Shown here: positions 8,631 through 21,850 of the stretch, one piece after another | How positions within the stretch are numbered: the stretch's first letter is position 1 | Layout: every line of letters starts with the position of its first letter | Source: Bacillus sp. ISL-34 | Lineage (GTDB): Bacteria; Bacillota; Bacilli; Bacillales; DSM-1321 | Direction of reading: 5' to 3' | Length of the DNA stretch: 64,000 nt | Assembly: GCF_018613325.1 (NCBI RefSeq) | Contig: NZ_JAGGQJ010000036.1 | Coordinates: forward strand, 62,001 to 126,000 | Notes under the pieces: model-generated | What the model was told of the DNA's origin: nothing | The model's input: the letters and a program-made list of their open reading frames with translations, nothing else | Database searches by the model: none | Made by a program: the position numbers and the translations under genes

Positions 8631-11600
8631 TTAAAATAAAGATAACTGATTTTGTTCAGGCAATGACTCCAGACAGCCTTGTTTATCAAGGTATTCAAGG
8701 ATGGTCTTCGAAACCTTCCCCCGTTGCTGAAGGTCTTCTTTGGATAGGAATTCACCGTTTTTCCGTGCATTGACGATATTGATCGCCGCATTCGTCCCAA
8801 GACCTGGTATCGAATTGAAAGGCGGTATCAAAGTATTTCCTTCAATTAAGAATTGATCTGCACTGGATTTGTACAAGTCAACTTTAGCGAAGGAATATCC
8901 GCGTTCACACATTTCCAAAGCTAGTTCAAGAACCGTCAATGTATTCTTTTCCTTTGTCGATGCATCCAATCCCTTGACCATGATTTCTTCCATTTTCGAT
9001 TTGATTGCCTGCGATCCCCGTGTCATGGCGTCGATTTCAAAATCATCGGCACGCACTGTGAAATAGGCTGCATAATACAATAAAGGCAGATGGACTTTGA
9101 AATAGGCAATCCGGACAGCCATTAAGACGTAAGCTGCAGCATGGGCTTTAGGGAACATGTATTTAATCTTCTTACATGAATCGATATACCATTCCGGTAC
9201 CTCATTTTTCCTCATTTCCTCTTCGAATTCCTCAGAGAGCCCTTTCCCTTTACGTACAGATTCCATAATTTTAAACGCTAGTGAAGGATCGAGACCTTGA
9301 TAAATCAGATAGACCATAATATCATCCCGGCAGCCTATAACCTCACTTAGTGTACATATCCGGTTGTGGATCAGTTCCTGTGCATTGCTCAGCCATACAT
9401 CCGTACCATGGGAAAGCCCCGAGATCTGAACAAGCTCGGAAAATGTCGTTGGTTTCGTATCTTCAAGCATTTGCCGGACAAAACGCGTACCAAATTCCGG
9501 TATGCCAAGCGTACCCGTTTTACACATGATCTGTTCTTCGGTAACTCCTAAAGATTCAGTACTGCTGAATATTTTCATTACTTCAGGATCATCGGTAGGA
9601 ACGGTCTTTGGATCGATGCCGCTTAAATCTTGAAGCATCCGGATTACAGTCGGATCATCGTGTCCAAGAATATCCAGTTTCAGAATATTATCGTGAATGG
9701 AATGGAAATCAAAGTGAGTTGTTTTCCACTCGGAATTCCTGTCATCGGCAGGGAACTGAATAGGTGTGAAATCATAGATATCCATATAATCCGGAACAAC
9801 GATGATTCCGCCCGGATGCTGTCCTGTCGTCCGTTTCACACCCGTACAGCCGGCAACAAGGCGATCAGTCTCGGCTCCACGCATATGGATGTTATTATCA
9901 GAGGAATACCCCTTTACATATCCATAAGCCGTTTTTTCAGCGACAGTACCAATCGTCCCGGCACGATATACATATTCCTCACCGAATAAGACCTTCGTAT
10001 AGTTATGGGCCTTCGGCTGATATTCACCGGAGAAGTTCAAATCGATATCGGGAACCTTATCACCTTTAAACCCAAGGAAAGTTTCAAACGGGATATCATG
10101 CCCGTCTTTTGTATAAGCAATGCCGCAATCGGGGCAGTCTTTATCGGGCAGGTCAAATCCGGAACCTACAGAACCGTCATTGAAGAATTCGGATTTCTTG
10201 CACTCCGGACATACATAATGCGGCGGAAGCGGATTTACCTCTGTAATTTCAGTCATCGTGGCAACGAAAGATGATCCTACCGATCCCCTTGAGCCAACTA
10301 GATAACCATCATTCAATGATTTTTTAACTAGTTTGTGAGAAATTAAATAAATAACGGCAAAACCGTGACCAATGATGCTTTTCAATTCTTTCTCAAGACG
10401 CGCTTCCACGATTTCCGGCAGGTTCTCTCCATAAATCTTCCTTGCCATGCCATAACTCATTTCACGCATCTCTTCATCTGCACCTTCAATTTTAGGTGTG
10501 TACAGCTCATCCTTGATTGGCTTGATTTCTTCAATCATATCGGCAATTTTATTCGTGTTGTTTACCACGACCTCTTTGGCCTTCTCGGAACCGAGGAAGG
10601 AGAATTCCCGCAGCATTTCATCTGTTGTCCGAAAATGTACATCAGGAAGCTTATGACGATTGAGCGGATTTGCGCCACCTTGTGAATTCACGAGGATTTT
10701 ACGGTAAATTTTATCATTCGGATCCAAATAATGCACATTTCCCGTGGCTACGACTGGCTTATCCAATTTTTCACCAAGCTTGACGATATTGGAGATGATC
10801 GTTTCTAATGATTTATCATCCCGGACATATTCAAGCTCAATCAAATGCTGATACACTTCCTTTGGATGGATTTCAAGATAATCGTAGAATTCGGCGATAT
10901 CGACGACTTCCTCAAAACCCTTCTGCATCATCCCTTCAAAAACTTCCCCTTTATCGCAACCCGATCCGACCAAGATTCCTTCACGATACTTTTTAAGTTG
11001 TGAGCGCGGTAACCGGGGCACACGATAGAAATAATCGATGTGTGATATTGAAATTAATTTGAAAAGGTTTTTTAAGCCAGCCTGTGTTTGCGCGATCAAC
11101 GTACAATGGGACGGCCGGGAACGCTGATAAGCATTTCCTTTACCCATATTGTCATTAAGTTGATCATGATGGGTAATCTCCTTTTCCATTGCATCCTTCA
11201 GCATCTTCAGCATAAGGTAACCTGTGGCCTCGGCATCATAAATGGCCCTATGATGCTGGGTCAAATCAATATCGAACTTTTTACATAATGTATTTAACCG
11301 GTGATTTTTAAACTCCGGATATAAGAAACGGGCAAGTTCCAATGTATCAAGAACAGGATTGGAAGCTTTAGGATAACCCAAGTTTTTATAACCTATATTC
11401 AAAAAGCCCATATCGAAGGCTGCGTTGTGGGCAACCAGGATCGCATCGCCCGCCCAGTCCTTGAACTTTTCTAGGACTTCCGAGACTTCTGGAGCATTTT
11501 GTACAAGATCATCAGTGATTCCAGTCAATTCTATCGTCGTATTGGATAGTGGGTGATGCGGATTCGCAAATGACTCGAATCGATCAATGATGTCACCGTC

Positions 11601-12953
11601 ACGAATTTTCACTGCAGCAAATTCAATGATCGTATCATAAACGGCTGACAGGCCTGTCGTCTCAACGTCAAACACAACATATGTGGCATCTGCCAAAGCG
11701 ATATGCGCCTCATTATAAACAATGGGTACACCATCATCCACAAGATTCACTTCGACGCCATATAGGATTTTGATGCCATTCTTTTTCCCGGCACTATAAG
11801 CTTCAGGGAATGATTGTGCTCCCGCATGATCTGTAATGGCCACAGCCTTATGCCCCCACTTTGCAGCCTGGGCAACAAGCGCAGAAGTAGGTGTCACTGC
11901 ATCCATCTGGCTCATTGGGGTATGCATATGCAGTTCTACACGCTTTTCCCCTTCTGGGGCCTTATCCTGCCGTCCTTGTTTAGAAATTTCATTTATATCA
12001 TTTGCAATCATTACAAGGTCACGTACGAAAGTATCATTTTGGATGCTGCCTTGGGCACGTACCCACATCCCTTTTTTCACTCGGGCAAGTATGGCGGCAT
12101 CTTCTTTATCACGCGAAAACATTTTGACCAATATCGAGCTCGTATAATCGGTGACTTTAAATGTCAACAGGCTTCGTCCGCTGCGTAACTCACGCACTTC
12201 TGCATCAAATACGAAGCCTTCGATAGCAATCCTGCGCTCTTCATCGATAATCTGTTCGATTCTGCGGAAATCCGCATCTTCTTTAATCGTATAGCCAATT
12301 TTAACCGGGCCTTCGTAGACGCCATCGTCGCTGCCTTTTTCCGATTCTTTCTTCTGCATTTCCACTAGGGCGGCAAGTCCCTTTTCTGTGTCTTCCTTTT
12401 GTTTCTCTTCTAAAAACTTTTGGTAATCAGGATTCGAAACCGTTTCTTTCACTTCCGCTTCAAGTGTCAGCGGAGGAAAACCGAATGTTTGGTAGATATT
12501 CGAAATGATGCCGGAGTACTTTCGTTTCAACTGACCAGCCTCCGTATCATTTCGGGCGCTTACGATAAGCTTATATCCATTCACCGTCGGCACTTGTTCA
12601 TTCAGAAGTGATAACAGTGCTGGAGACATGCCTTCAAGCTCGCCAATGCAATTTTTCCAATACTCTTTCACCAATTGTTCCGTCACCTGCGGATTGGCCA
12701 CATTCAAGTTGAATGTGACCTTTGCAATATGGGAAAACGTACTTGCTAGATGGGTAGCAAGTCTTGTATGAACACTGCAAGGAATCAATGCAGGTATATT
12801 AAAGGCAAAATGCCATGTTTTGGACTCCCTCTCGATTGAGAGTTTATCAATTTCGGCACCTATGAAATAATTCACAAAGGCATCATCAGTCAAGCCCATT
12901 TGCTGGAGCAAGAGTTGAAATCTCTCTCTACCGCTATTTGGATTTTGATCCAT
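8631..12953 (-). CDS. polC: DNA polymerase III alpha subunit, PolC type
   Basis: 1440 aa replicative polymerase of low-GC Gram-positives. Order: N-terminal domain, an OB-fold domain (about 230-330), a PHP domain ([17 protein letters not shown]), an inserted DnaQ-like proofreading exonuclease ([11 protein letters not shown]), the rest of PHP, a zinc-finger region (CPECKK...CPDCG), the palm with the catalytic aspartates ([13 protein letters not shown]), and a C-terminal part with a helix-hairpin-helix-like segment ([15 protein letters not shown]). Length matches the family (about 1437 aa). It starts at ATG 12951-12953 after GGGAGAGAGGG. It lies alone between a promoter-bearing spacer and the rimP promoter. 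Confidence 0.99.
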   Translation of the reverse strand: MDQNPNSGRERFQLLLQQMGLTDDAFVNYFIGAEIDKLSIERESKTWHFAFNIPALIPCSVHTRLATHLASTFSHIAKVTFNLNVANPQVTEQLVKEYWKNCIGELEGMSPALLSLLNEQVPTVNGYKLIVSARNDTEAGQLKRKYSGIISNIYQTFGFPPLTLEAEVKETVSNPDYQKFLEEKQKEDTEKGLAALVEMQKKESEKGSDDGVYEGPVKIGYTIKEDADFRRIEQIIDEERRIAIEGFVFDAEVRELRSGRSLLTFKVTDYTSSILVKMFSRDKEDAAILARVKKGMWVRAQGSIQNDTFVRDLVMIANDINEISKQGRQDKAPEGEKRVELHMHTPMSQMDAVTPTSALVAQAAKWGHKAVAITDHAGAQSFPEAYSAGKKNGIKILYGVEVNLVDDGVPIVYNEAHIALADATYVVFDVETTGLSAVYDTIIEFAAVKIRDGDIIDRFESFANPHHPLSNTTIELTGITDDLVQNAPEVSEVLEKFKDWAGDAILVAHNAAFDMGFLNIGYKNLGYPKASNPVLDTLELARFLYPEFKNHRLNTLCKKFDIDLTQHHRAIYDAEATGYLMLKMLKDAMEKEITHHDQLNDNMGKGNAYQRSRPSHCTLIAQTQAGLKNLFKLISISHIDYFYRVPRLPRSQLKKYREGILVGSGCDKGEVFEGMMQKGFEEVVDIAEFYDYLEIHPKEVYQHLIELEYVRDDKSLETIISNIVKLGEKLDKPVVATGNVHYLDPNDKIYRKILVNSQGGANPLNRHKLPDVHFRTTDEMLREFSFLGSEKAKEVVVNNTNKIADMIEEIKPIKDELYTPKIEGADEEMREMSYGMARKIYGENLPEIVEARLEKELKSIIGHGFAVIYLISHKLVKKSLNDGYLVGSRGSVGSSFVATMTEITEVNPLPPHYVCPECKKSEFFNDGSVGSGFDLPDKDCPDCGIAYTKDGHDIPFETFLGFKGDKVPDIDLNFSGEYQPKAHNYTKVLFGEEYVYRAGTIGTVAEKTAYGYVKGYSSDNNIHMRGAETDRLVAGCTGVKRTTGQHPGGIIVVPDYMDIYDFTPIQFPADDRNSEWKTTHFDFHSIHDNILKLDILGHDDPTVIRMLQDLSGIDPKTVPTDDPEVMKIFSSTESLGVTEEQIMCKTGTLGIPEFGTRFVRQMLEDTKPTTFSELVQISGLSHGTDVWLSNAQELIHNRICTLSEVIGCRDDIMVYLIYQGLDPSLAFKIMESVRKGKGLSEEFEEEMRKNEVPEWYIDSCKKIKYMFPKAHAAAYVLMAVRIAYFKVHLPLLYYAAYFTVRADDFEIDAMTRGSQAIKSKMEEIMVKGLDASTKEKNTLTVLELALEMCERGYSFAKVDLYKSSADQFLIEGNTLIPPFNSIPGLGTNAAINIVNARKNGEFLSKEDLQQRGKVSKTILEYLDKQGCLESLPEQNQLSLF

Positions 12954-13023
12954 TCCCTCTCTCCCCTATCTACTATCTCTTTAGATATTATTCACGATCA
13001 TTTTCGTTTTGATATCAGAAGCT

Positions 13024-13032
13024 ATTATAACA
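13024..13032 (-). promoter_or_regulatory. Extended -10 promoter element upstream of polC
   Basis: TGTTATAAT on the minus strand, 70 bp before the polC start and just downstream of the proS terminator. No good -35 hexamer is present at 16-18 nt, so recognition would rest on the extended -10. Confidence 0.5.
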
Positions 13033-13065
13033 TATCATGAATGTTTCACTAGTATCCAAATCCAT

Positions 13066-13100
13066 GAAAAGGAAAGGCATCATCCAATTGAATGATGCCT
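13066..13100 (-). terminator. Intrinsic terminator of proS
   Basis: On the minus strand AGGCATCATT pairs with GATGATGCCT around a short loop and is followed by TTCCTTTTC. It starts about 18 nt after the proS stop codon. Confidence 0.8.
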
Positions 13101-13118
13101 AATTCCCCTATTTTTAAA

Positions 13119-14831
<1,713 letters not shown>

Positions 14832-14955
14832 TCAAATTTCCTTTAAATTACTTGCTGCTGCGGTAAATTTGATACCGCAACATAACTACGGTCATTTCAT
14901 ACAAAAAAGACTTTCCTCGTTATTCAGAAAAGCTAATTTAATATACTCATTCTCG

Positions 14956-14984
14956 ATTATACTTACGATTTCCCTAGAAAACAA
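14956..14984 (-). promoter_or_regulatory. Sigma-A-type promoter of proS
   Basis: TTGTTT (14979-14984), 17 nt, TATAAT (14956-14961) on the minus strand. The roughly 130 nt leader contains a perfect 7 bp hairpin (TGCGGTA with TACCGCA, 14859-14879) but no T-box AGGGTGG motif. Confidence 0.65.
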
Positions 14985-15027
14985 ACAATTTCCCAAAAAC
15001 GGTTAAAAAACTAGGAAATCGCTTCAA

Positions 15028-15062
15028 ATAAGAAAACGGCCAACAGATAAATCTGCTGGCCT
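15028..15062 (-). terminator. Intrinsic terminator of rseP operon
   Basis: On the minus strand GGCCAGCAGA-TTTA-TCTGTTGGCC (10 bp with one G-U) is followed by GTTTTCTTATTT. It lies about 20 nt after the rseP stop codon. Confidence 0.85.
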
Positions 15063-15081
15063 GTTTTGCTTTAAACATGTC

Positions 15082-16350
15082 TTACAGGAAGAATCGCTGG
15101 ATGTCATTCCATGTAACGACAATCATCAATAACATCAGCAAAGCAAATCCGATGAAGTGGACCATTCCTTCTTTTTGACGGTCAATTGGTTTCCCTCTTA
15201 AGAATTCGACCACAAAAAATAACAATCTTCCCCCATCCAATGCCGGCAGCGGAAGTAGGTTCATGATTCCCAGGTTAATGCTGAGCAGCCCTGCCCATTT
15301 CATTAACGTGAATAAACCTTGTTTCGCTACTTCTTCAGTTGATTTATATATTCCTACAGGACCAGATAAACTGTCAATCGTAAATCCACCCGTTACGAGG
15401 TCACCAAGGATGATGAAGATTTGTTTTGTCCAAAAATACGTTTCTGTAAAACCATATTGTATAGCTTTAATCGGTGCTTTTTCAACCGGAGGGTAGACAC
15501 CGATAATCCCGATTTTCTTCCCTTCCCTCTCCACTTCTTGCGGAACAACCGGAACTTCTAATGTTTTCCCATCCCTGTCAACGACGAACTCGATTTCTTG
15601 CCCAGGGTTCTTTTGGATGCTTTCCTGAACATCTCCCCAAGTAGAGACTTCCGTCCCTTCTATGGATTGAATGACATCCCCCGATTTTAAACCGGCATTT
15701 ACAGCCGAACCATCCGGAGTCAACTCTCCAAGTTTCGCTTCATCCACCACGACTCCTTGAAACAGGCCGATCAACACAAAAATGACAAAAGCCAAAACGA
15801 AGTTCATTGCCGGTCCAGCTACAATCGTTAGAAAACGGTGCCCAAGCGACTTTGAGGCAAATTGCCGGTCAAAAGGAGCAATCTGGTTCTCTACACCATT
15901 TTCGACGATCACCGCTTCTTTATGAATGGCAAACGTTTTTAGTGTATCTTCCTCGCCCTCTTCATAACCAGTAAGGATCAGTTTATGATCAAGGTCGATC
16001 ACTTCAACTTCCACAAGGCGAATATCAGGATATTTATCCTTATTGTTCAAAATGATTTTTGTAACATTTTCATCATTATCAAACATTAATCCGACTCGAT
16101 AGCCGGGCTTCAATTCTATATTCTCTGCGTCTTCACCAGCCATACGCACGTACCCGCCAAGAGGAAGCAAACGAATGGTATAAACGGTTTCCTTCTTTTT
16201 ATATGTGAATACTTTTGGCCCGAAACCGATTGCGAACTCACGGCATAAAATTCCTGCTCGCTTTGCAAACACTAAGTGCCCAAGCTCATGGAAAAATACT
16301 AGAGCTCCAAAAATGATGATGAACGCTATAATCGTTTCTAAAGTCTGCAT
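15082..16350 (-). CDS. rasP: Site-2 intramembrane metalloprotease RasP/RseP
   Basis: 422 aa membrane protease. The zinc-binding HELGH is at residues 21-25 in the first membrane helix; a PDZ domain (GELTPDGSAVNAGLKSGDVI) lies near 210-290; the second catalytic element LPLPALDGG is near the C-terminal helices. In B. subtilis RasP cuts anti-sigma factors (RsiW and others), FtsL and signal peptide remnants within the membrane. It follows dxr by 7 bp, the normal order uppS-cdsA-dxr-rasP. Confidence 0.96.
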   Translation of the reverse strand: MQTLETIIAFIIIFGALVFFHELGHLVFAKRAGILCREFAIGFGPKVFTYKKKETVYTIRLLPLGGYVRMAGEDAENIELKPGYRVGLMFDNDENVTKIILNNKDKYPDIRLVEVEVIDLDHKLILTGYEEGEEDTLKTFAIHKEAVIVENGVENQIAPFDRQFASKSLGHRFLTIVAGPAMNFVLAFVIFVLIGLFQGVVVDEAKLGELTPDGSAVNAGLKSGDVIQSIEGTEVSTWGDVQESIQKNPGQEIEFVVDRDGKTLEVPVVPQEVEREGKKIGIIGVYPPVEKAPIKAIQYGFTETYFWTKQIFIILGDLVTGGFTIDSLSGPVGIYKSTEEVAKQGLFTLMKWAGLLSINLGIMNLLPLPALDGGRLLFFVVEFLRGKPIDRQKEGMVHFIGFALLMLLMIVVTWNDIQRFFL

Positions 16351-16357
16351 GTTCCGG

Positions 16358-17518
16358 TCACCTATCTTTCACTAAAGATTCTATATACTGCCTAGTCATA
16401 TTATCGACTTCCTGAATCGTTTCTAAATCTGGAAGGGCTATGACGGAATGCTGATTCAGCGCCTTTTCAATCAATGTTTCTATATCGAGGAAGGTTACCT
16501 TTCCAGATAAGAATGCAGAGACTGCGGCTTCATTGGCGGCATTCAACACAGTAGTCATCGTTCCGCCCATTTTACCCGCTTTATAAGCGAATTGCAAACA
16601 AGGATATCTGGTGAAATCCATATCGCTAAAATGCAGTTTGCCTGCTTCAGCAAGGTTAAGCCGTTTGCGCCCTGCTAGCGGAACGCGGTCTGGATAAGTA
16701 AGTGCATATTGTATCGGAACCCGCATATCCGGTGTCCCCAGCTGCGCTATCACGCTGGAGTCATGAAACTCAACCATGGAATGGATGATGCTCTCCTTAT
16801 GTAGCAATACATCAATTTTATCGTAGGGAAGATCGAATAGCCAGTGCGCCTCAATTACTTCCAATCCTTTATTCATCATTGATGCCGAATCGATCGTGAT
16901 TTTAGCTCCCATTGACCAGTTCGGATGGTTCAGTGCCTCTTCCACCGTTACATCCTTCAATTCTTCCCTGGTCCGATCCCGAAAACTGCCTCCTGAAGCA
17001 GTAATGATAAGACGTTCTATATTTTTTTCCTTTTCACCTTGCAATGCCTGAAAAATAGCTGAATGCTCACTGTCAACCGGCAGCAATCTAACCCCCGCTT
17101 TTTTTGCTTCACTTATGACCAAATGACCTGCCGTCACCAAAGTCTCCTTGTTGGCGATAGCAATATCTTTTTTAGCCTTTATTGCTTGAAGTGTCGGATA
17201 AAGACCCACGCTTCCGATTACGGCATTGACCAATATAGTCGCTTGACCATAAACGGCAACAGCAGTCAACCCCTCATCTCCATACATGAACTCGATATCT
17301 TTGCGGCTGGAGAATTCACTTTTCAAAACATGATAATCTTCTTCCGTCTGGACTGAAACCAGTTTCGGTTCAAACTCTTTTATATAAGTCCTGACCAATT
17401 CTATATTCTTTCCAGCAGAAAGCGCCACGATCTTGAATTGATCTGGATGGGACCTTACTACATCCGCTGTTTGTTGACCAATCGATCCTGTCGCGCCCAA
17501 AAGGCTGATATTTTTCAA
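16358..17518 (-). CDS. dxr: 1-deoxy-D-xylulose-5-phosphate reductoisomerase
   Basis: 386 aa enzyme of the MEP isoprenoid pathway, making 2-C-methyl-D-erythritol 4-phosphate with NADPH. The N-terminal NADPH-binding loop [12 protein letters not shown], the metal and substrate residues in [12 protein letters not shown], and [16 protein letters not shown] are intact. I chose TTG at 17516-17518: the AGGAG site touches the upstream ATG (17525-17527) directly but is 8 nt from this TTG, and the product then begins [11 protein letters not shown], as in relatives. It lies 43 bp after cdsA and feeds undecaprenyl phosphate synthesis with UppS. Confidence 0.94.
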   Translation of the reverse strand: MKNISLLGATGSIGQQTADVVRSHPDQFKIVALSAGKNIELVRTYIKEFEPKLVSVQTEEDYHVLKSEFSSRKDIEFMYGDEGLTAVAVYGQATILVNAVIGSVGLYPTLQAIKAKKDIAIANKETLVTAGHLVISEAKKAGVRLLPVDSEHSAIFQALQGEKEKNIERLIITASGGSFRDRTREELKDVTVEEALNHPNWSMGAKITIDSASMMNKGLEVIEAHWLFDLPYDKIDVLLHKESIIHSMVEFHDSSVIAQLGTPDMRVPIQYALTYPDRVPLAGRKRLNLAEAGKLHFSDMDFTRYPCLQFAYKAGKMGGTMTTVLNAANEAAVSAFLSGKVTFLDIETLIEKALNQHSVIALPDLETIQEVDNMTRQYIESLVKDR

Positions 17519-17561
17519 ATTGTTCATCTCCTAATTCAGATAACACTTGCCTATATTTATA

Positions 17562-18359
17562 TTATAAAACGTGCAATAAATGCAAAATCGGTAAAATGAA
17601 TATCACGCTATCAAGCCTGTCCAAAATACCGCCATGTCCCGGGAGAAGCGTCCCTGAATCCTTAACGCCATAATGGCGTTTATACGCCGATTGGACGAGA
17701 TCACCCAATTGGCCGAATACCCCAATGATTAATGAAATCAATAATAATTGTAATAACGTGTAGTCAAGACTGGAGAAGGCGTAAAATAGAACACCCACTA
17801 CCATCGCGGAAAATAAACCGCCGATAAATCCTTCCACCGTCTTGTTTGGACTTATTTCTGGCCATAGCTTTCTTTTACCAAGTGATTTACCTATGAAATA
17901 TGCCCCGGAATCGGTTGCCCAGATCGTAAATAGGGTAAGCAGGATATAGATCAGCCCCAACCCCAATGAGTCACGTGTTTCAAATAGGTAGTAGAAGCCT
18001 ATCCCCAAGTATAGTATCGAAATCACTAGAAAGCCTGCGTCATCAAAAGTAAAACGGTTTTTTGAAACGACTGTATAAAGTAACAGCAGCAAAACCCCTA
18101 TTAAGAAGACTTGAACTTTATCGTAATTTATTTCTGCTAAAAAAGCGGTATGCTCATTAGGCAATAAAAGCACCCACAATAATATGTGAGAAAGAAATGC
18201 TTCAAAAGACAGTACACGTAACTTTTTCATTTTCATCAGCTCATACAAACCAATTGACCCTAACAGATATACCGTCAGTAAAAAGGGAGTGCCCCCTAAA
18301 ATGACTAGTGGAATGAAGATAGCGGCAACTACGACCGCCGTAATAATTCGTTGTTTCAT
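17562..18359 (-). CDS. cdsA: Phosphatidate cytidylyltransferase
   Basis: 265 aa integral membrane enzyme with about eight hydrophobic segments that makes CDP-diacylglycerol from phosphatidate and CTP. The family signature is near the C-terminus (SAYKRHYGVKDSGTLL then PGHGGILDRLDS). The start at 18357-18359 (MKQRIITAVVVAAIF) is preferred; a longer open frame runs back into uppS but lacks homology, and GAGG lies upstream of the chosen ATG. It starts 25 bp after uppS. Confidence 0.94.
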   Translation of the reverse strand: MKQRIITAVVVAAIFIPLVILGGTPFLLTVYLLGSIGLYELMKMKKLRVLSFEAFLSHILLWVLLLPNEHTAFLAEINYDKVQVFLIGVLLLLLYTVVSKNRFTFDDAGFLVISILYLGIGFYYLFETRDSLGLGLIYILLTLFTIWATDSGAYFIGKSLGKRKLWPEISPNKTVEGFIGGLFSAMVVGVLFYAFSSLDYTLLQLLLISLIIGVFGQLGDLVQSAYKRHYGVKDSGTLLPGHGGILDRLDSVIFILPILHLLHVL

Positions 18360-18384
18360 TATTCCATTTTCCTCGCCTTCTACA

Positions 18385-19158
18385 TTAAACGCCACCGAAT
18401 CTTCGTGAACGCTTTTGATACTCCTCAACTGCCTGCAATAAATGCTCTTCACTAAAATCCGGCCATAGCACCTCAGTAAACCACAGCTCAGTATAAGCAG
18501 CCTGCCAAAGCATGAAATTACTTAAACGGATTTCACCGCTTGTGCGGATCAGTAAATCAGGATCCGGCAAATGTTTGGTCATCAAGTAACTGGATAGCAT
18601 TTCCTCAGTTACATTTTCCTTTATTATACCATTCTTAGCATCTTGAATGATGCTATTCACTGCAGATACAATCTCCCCACGGCTTCCATAGTTCAGGGCA
18701 AAATTCAGAATCATCCCATCATTGTCTTTCGTGTCTTCCATTGCCCGTTTAACGGCACTTTGAGTATGTGACGGAATGAGTGACAAGTCCCCTATCATTT
18801 CAACTCTTACATTTTCGGAAATGAGCTCGGGTAAAAATGTCCCCAGAAATTCCTGGGGAAGCTTCATCAAAAAGTCGACCTCACTTTTCGGACGTTTCCA
18901 ATTTTCAGTGGAAAACGCATAGACTGTCAGAGTTTTGACCCCTAATTTATTGGCAACTTTCGTAATTCTACGAACGGTTTTCATTCCTTCATGATGACCC
19001 GCCACACGTGGCAATGCACGCTTTTTGGCCCAACGGCCGTTCCCATCCATAATGATGGCGATATGCTGAGGAACATCAAACTGTTTATTATGCTGAATCC
19101 TATTTGTTACATCGGAAGAAGCATCTTTTTTAACGAAACGCTTCCAAAGTGAATACAT
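18385..19158 (-). CDS. uppS: Undecaprenyl diphosphate synthase (cis-prenyltransferase)
   Basis: 257 aa. The catalytic aspartate is in IAIIMDGNGRWAKKR (Asp38); the conserved YAFSTENWKRP and RTSGEIRLSNFMLWQ segments are present. It elongates farnesyl diphosphate to C55 undecaprenyl diphosphate, the carrier for peptidoglycan and teichoic acid. ATG with GGGGGA upstream. It is first in the uppS-cdsA-dxr-rasP cluster and is preceded by an unusual 398 bp spacer. Confidence 0.97.
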   Translation of the reverse strand: MYSLWKRFVKKDASSDVTNRIQHNKQFDVPQHIAIIMDGNGRWAKKRALPRVAGHHEGMKTVRRITKVANKLGVKTLTVYAFSTENWKRPKSEVDFLMKLPQEFLGTFLPELISENVRVEMIGDLSLIPSHTQSAVKRAMEDTKDNDGMILNFALNYGSRGEIVSAVNSIIQDAKNGIIKENVTEEMLSSYLMTKHLPDPDLLIRTSGEIRLSNFMLWQAAYTELWFTEVLWPDFSEEHLLQAVEEYQKRSRRFGGV

Positions 19159-19556
19159 ATGTTAGTCCCCCATCAGGTTGTACTTATCTCTCTACAAAGG
19201 CAAAGTTTTCGTGCACTATGTATATCAAGCTTTCTGCCGCTTAAAAAGAATCTATATTATAATATCAAAAAAAAACTGGTTCTCATATTATTATTATGAA
19301 ATTTATTTCTTCATTAGAAGCTAGAAAGGGAGAAATCATTACTTCTTTTTTTCTAAAACCGGTTATGATTACCATGAAAAATGCAAAAAAAGGACCACCT
19401 CCAACGTTTGCATGCAACATACTAACTCAAGGAGTAATCATTATCGGAGAAACCTTATTATAACAGTTTTCTCCTTTAAGCACACCTATATGTTAGAACC
19501 AAGACATGACCCAGTATGGATTCGGCCCTCTTTATTTAATCATTCTTCAGTGGGAA
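19159..19556 (-). other. frr-uppS intergenic region, long uppS leader
   Basis: No gene was found in these 398 bp. On the minus strand an extended -10 element TGTTATAAT (-10 at 19457-19462) could start a uppS transcript with a leader of about 290 nt. The leader contains GGTGGTCC followed by TTTTTTT (about 19388-19402) and GAACCAG followed by nine T (about 19267-19283), both terminator-like tails, but no long perfect stem precedes either. A regulatory leader is possible and unproven. I see no recognisable terminator hairpin immediately after frr. Confidence 0.4.
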
Positions 19557-20114
19557 TTATACTTCCAAAATTTCTTTTTCTTTATCTTTTGTAATTTCAT
19601 CGATTTTCGTGATATTGCCATCTGTCATCTTTTGGATGTCATCAGCATAGCCACGTAAATCGTCTTCAGTGATTTCACCACTTTTTTCAAGCTTTTTCAA
19701 ATCATCATTAGCATCGCGACGCACATTACGGACAGCTATTTTCGCTTCTTCCGCTTCTTTTTTAACAACTTTCACAAGCTCTTTTCTGCGCTCTTCAGTT
19801 AAGGCCGGGATGGCTATCCTGATGACCGATCCATCATTAGAAGGATTTAAGCCTAAGTCTGATTTCAAAATCGCCTTTTCGATTTCACCCAAAACCGTTT
19901 TATCATATGGTTGAATGACTAATAGTCTAGCTTCCGGGACAGAAATACCTGCCACCTGATTGACTGGTGTCGGCGATCCATAATAATCGATCGAGATTCT
20001 ATCAAGCAATGAGGCATTTGCCCTTCCGGCACGGATGCTTGCTAATTCACGTGTGTACGCTCCAATGGCTTTTTCCATTTTCGTTTTCGCATTCGAAATA
20101 ACTTGTTTCGGCAT
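19557..20114 (-). CDS. frr: Ribosome recycling factor
   Basis: 185 aa tRNA-mimicking protein that splits the post-termination ribosome together with [17 protein letters not shown] and [16 protein letters not shown], the two best conserved stretches, are present, and the length is normal. It begins 3 bp after the pyrH stop codon, so both are co-transcribed as in most bacteria. AGGGGG precedes the ATG. Confidence 0.98.
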   Translation of the reverse strand: MPKQVISNAKTKMEKAIGAYTRELASIRAGRANASLLDRISIDYYGSPTPVNQVAGISVPEARLLVIQPYDKTVLGEIEKAILKSDLGLNPSNDGSVIRIAIPALTEERRKELVKVVKKEAEEAKIAVRNVRRDANDDLKKLEKSGEITEDDLRGYADDIQKMTDGNITKIDEITKDKEKEILEV

Positions 20115-20117
20115 CTT

Positions 20118-20840
20118 TTATTTCCCCCTTACAATAGTACCAAGCGTTTCGCCTAATACGGCCCGTTTAATATTACCTTTTTCCATGATCGAGAAGACGA
20201 TCAATGGAATATCATTGTCCATGCATAGTGAGGACGCAGTTGAATCCATTACTTCTAAGCCTTCTTTAATCACATCAAGATAGGAAAGTTTATCATACTT
20301 CACTGCATTTTTGTCCTTAACCGGATCTGCATTGTATACGCCATCCACATTATTCTTCGCCATCAAGATGACATCAGCTTCAATTTCAGCAGCACGAAGT
20401 GCGGCAGTGGTATCCGTTGAGAAGTATGGATTACCTGTACCAGCTGCAAAAATCACCACTCTCTTTTTCTCTAGATGCCTGATTGCACGGCGTCTAATGT
20501 ATGGCTCTGCGACTTGCCTCATCTCAATGGAAGTTTGCACGCGCGTTTCAATTCCAAGCTGATCAAGGCTGTCTTGTAATGCCAATGAGTTCATGACTGT
20601 AGCCAGCATACCCATATAATCGGCATTAGCGCGATCCATGCCCATTTCACTGCCTATTTTCCCGCGCCAAATGTTTCCGCCGCCGACAACAACAGCCACT
20701 TCAACATCAAGCTCAGCCACTTCCTTGACTTGTTCAGCAATGGATTTAATTACTGCAGGGTTAATTCCAAATCCTTCTTCACCGGCTAATGCTTCGCCAC
20801 TTAGTTTTAAAACGACACGTTTATATTTAGCGTTACTCAT
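20118..20840 (-). CDS. pyrH: UMP kinase
   Basis: 240 aa hexameric amino acid kinase-fold enzyme that phosphorylates UMP to UDP; in Bacillus it is activated by GTP and inhibited by [19 protein letters not shown] (nucleotide binding), [11 protein letters not shown] and [17 protein letters not shown] are typical. The start at 20838-20840 (MSNAKYKRV) is used because GGAGG stands 5 nt before it; an in-frame start four codons upstream would overlap that site. Confidence 0.97.
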   Translation of the reverse strand: MSNAKYKRVVLKLSGEALAGEEGFGINPAVIKSIAEQVKEVAELDVEVAVVVGGGNIWRGKIGSEMGMDRANADYMGMLATVMNSLALQDSLDQLGIETRVQTSIEMRQVAEPYIRRRAIRHLEKKRVVIFAAGTGNPYFSTDTTAALRAAEIEADVILMAKNNVDGVYNADPVKDKNAVKYDKLSYLDVIKEGLEVMDSTASSLCMDNDIPLIVFSIMEKGNIKRAVLGETLGTIVRGK

Positions 20841-20916
20841 GAGAACCTCCAACTATGTAATCTTTTCATTCGTTCATCATGCTTTCTTGCAATACTACCA
20901 AAAATTCATGACATTT

Positions 20917-20949
20917 CAAAAAATAGGGAACACAAGAGTGTTCCCTATT
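20917..20949 (-). terminator. Intrinsic terminator of tsf
   Basis: Minus strand AATAGGGAACAC-TCTT-GTGTTCCCTATT followed by TTTT: a perfect 12 bp stem with U tail, about 17 nt after the tsf stop codon and before pyrH. Confidence 0.93.
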
Positions 20950-20965
20950 ATTAATTATCTGACAA

Positions 20966-21850
20966 TTAGTCTTTTTTAACTTGGTTCATTACTTCTTCAG
21001 CAAAGTTTTCTTGACGTTTCTCAAGACCTTCCCCTACTTCATAACGAACGAATGATTGGATTTTTCCGCCTTTTGATTCAACGAATTGTCCCACTTTTTG
21101 ATCAGGGTTCTTAACGAAAGCTTGTTCGTTAACACAGATTTCTTCGTAGAATTTATTGATACGTCCTTCAACCATTTTTGCAACGATTTTTTCAGGTTTG
21201 CCTTCATTAAGCGCTTGTTGCGTAAGAACTTCGCGTTCGCGTTCTAATTCGCTAGCATCTACTTGGTCGCGAGAGATATATTTAGGGTTGATTGCAGCGA
21301 TATGCATTGAAACGCCTTTAGCTGCCTCTTCGTCAGTTGTACCTTCAAGAACTGATAGTACGCTGATCCGTCCACCCATGTGAAGGTATGCACCAAATGC
21401 GTCGTTATCTGTTTTAGAAACGACTTGGAAACGGCGAAGAGTTAATTTTTCCCCAATTTTAGCAACTGCAGCATTGATATGATCTGCTACTTTTGCTCCA
21501 TTTTCCATTGTTTGCTCAAGAGCTGCTTCAACGCTTTCAGGTTTGTTAGCAAGAAGGAATGCAGCCAATTCTTTAACAAGATTTTGGAAGCCTTCGTTTT
21601 TAGCAACGAAATCAGTTTCTGAGTTCACTTCAAGAATAACCGCTTGGTTACCTTCCACAACGATTGAAGTTAAACCTTCAGCAGCAATACGGTCGCCTTT
21701 ATTAGCAGCTTTTGCAATTCCTTTTTCACGTAGGAAATCGATTGCCTTTTCCATATCGCCTTCTGTTTGTACAAGTGCCTTTTTACAGTCCATCATACCG
21801 GCACCAGTTTTTTCACGCAATTCTTTAACTAATTGTGCAGTGATTGCCAT
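20966..21850 (-). CDS. tsf: Elongation factor Ts
   Basis: 294 aa nucleotide exchange factor for EF-Tu. The N-terminal UBA-like domain ([20 protein letters not shown]) and the core motif [12 protein letters not shown] are intact. The start at 21848-21850 (MAITAQ) has GGAGG 9 nt upstream; an earlier in-frame start is rejected. It lies about 300 bp downstream of rpsB, separated by a terminator or attenuator, so its level can be set apart from S2. Confidence 0.98.
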   Translation of the reverse strand: MAITAQLVKELREKTGAGMMDCKKALVQTEGDMEKAIDFLREKGIAKAANKGDRIAAEGLTSIVVEGNQAVILEVNSETDFVAKNEGFQNLVKELAAFLLANKPESVEAALEQTMENGAKVADHINAAVAKIGEKLTLRRFQVVSKTDNDAFGAYLHMGGRISVLSVLEGTTDEEAAKGVSMHIAAINPKYISRDQVDASELEREREVLTQQALNEGKPEKIVAKMVEGRINKFYEEICVNEQAFVKNPDQKVGQFVESKGGKIQSFVRYEVGEGLEKRQENFAEEVMNQVKKD

